From positions 70,610 to 134,609 of the forward strand of contig NCEA01000007.1 of the NCBI GenBank assembly GCA_002280515.1: 64,000 bases of DNA. Direction: 5' to 3'. Within the stretch, counting starts at the first letter, position 1. Each line of letters begins with the position of its first letter. Source of the DNA: Rhodobacterales bacterium 32-67-9 (GTDB lineage: Bacteria > Pseudomonadota > Alphaproteobacteria > Rhodobacterales > Rhodobacteraceae). Positions 63,860 to 64,000 of the stretch are shown piece after piece. Made by a program: the position numbers and the translations under genes. The notes under the pieces are model-generated. The model was not told the origin of the DNA and made no database searches. It saw nothing but the letters and a program-made list of their open reading frames with translations.

Positions 63860-64000
63860 GCGGCGTGATCACCCTCACCGTCTCCGCCGACGAAGGCGAA
63901 AGCCGGCTCGACCGCTGGCTGAAGCGGCGCATGAATTACCGCGCTATCAAAGACATGAACGACTATCTCGACCATCGCCCCGAACAGCGCGTGGGCGAGC
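63856..64000 (+). CDS. RluA-family pseudouridine synthase, N-terminal fragment
   Basis: ATG 63856 overlaps the crcB stop (ATGA) and the frame stays open to the window edge. MSGVITLTVSADEGESRLDRWLKRR matches the start of an S4 domain in RluC/RluD-type enzymes. The next residues (MNYRAIKDMNDYLDHRPEQR) do not follow the usual S4 pattern (a helix ending in a basic 'G.i.vdG' turn), so either the protein is unusual or the sequence near the edge changes. The catalytic domain is outside the window. Confidence 0.6.
   Translation, partial: MSGVITLTVSADEGESRLDRWLKRRMNYRAIKDMNDYLDHRPEQRVGE

Overview
The window reads as chromosomal DNA of an alphaproteobacterium of the Rhodobacteraceae/Rhodobacterales. 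Base composition is high-GC and genes are tightly packed, with many ATGA or GTGA stop/start overlaps. Gene neighbourhoods and protein sequences look like those of Rhodobacter-type bacteria: fabI-fabB-fabA divergent from irr, aroA-cmk-rpsA-ihfB, rsfS-rlmH-gpmI-envC-ctpA-rppH, and rplO-secY-adk-rpsM-rpsK-rpoA-rplQ. metK is preceded by what looks like a SAM/SAH riboswitch, a class known mainly from Rhodobacterales. I see no tRNA, rRNA or CRISPR array.

Layout. 1-6.1 kb: end of an M16 peptidase gene, mutL-rmuC, an SPFH/NfeD/NUDIX cluster, and a small membrane-protein gene followed by a secreted-protein gene broken by a frameshift in a G tract. 6.1-13.1 kb (minus): rppH, ctpA, an envC-like gene, gpmI, rlmH, rsfS and a mechanosensitive channel. 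13.4-17.6 kb: leuCD, a membrane protein and an exported EEP-fold protein. 17.6-20.1 kb (minus): a coupled dehalogenase / alpha-beta hydrolase / PLP dehydratase operon. 20.2-24.1 kb: unsaturated fatty-acid genes and irr. 24.4-32.7 kb: envelope proteins, miaB, and phoH-ybeY-corC-lnt. 32.7-41.4 kb: metK with its riboswitch, queF, trmB, aroA, cmk, an inserted SUKH-like gene, rpsA, ihfB and a LapA protein. 41.4-46 kb: trpF, an acetyltransferase, trpB, and a small accessory group with a PepSY-like exported protein and a membrane-tethered LuxR-type HTH protein. 46-50.4 kb: pth and rplY, separated by a complete IS1595-type transposon. 50.5-54.7 kb: an FMN-dependent hydroxyacid oxidase, trpA, ychF and a GFA-fold protein. 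55-60.4 kb: the distal spc/alpha ribosomal operon. 60.4-64 kb: a LuxR/LuxI quorum-sensing pair, rarA, crcB and the start of an RluA-family gene.

Most notable points. (1) The IS1595-type transposon at 47034-49733 has perfect 23-bp terminal inverted repeats and an 8-bp target duplication. It carries four passenger genes, including a 247-aa unknown protein coupled to a PIN-domain nuclease, and it sits in the U-tract of the rplY terminator. (2) The only adk in the window lacks about 35 internal codons that encode the AMP-binding core. (3) A SUKH-like gene of unusual composition lies between cmk and rpsA. (4) A leader hairpin could hide the luxI ribosome-binding site. (5) An exported OmpA-domain protein and the lipoprotein encoded next to it share a short motif. 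(6) Several small genes are supported by translational coupling, a ribosome-binding site or a following terminator.
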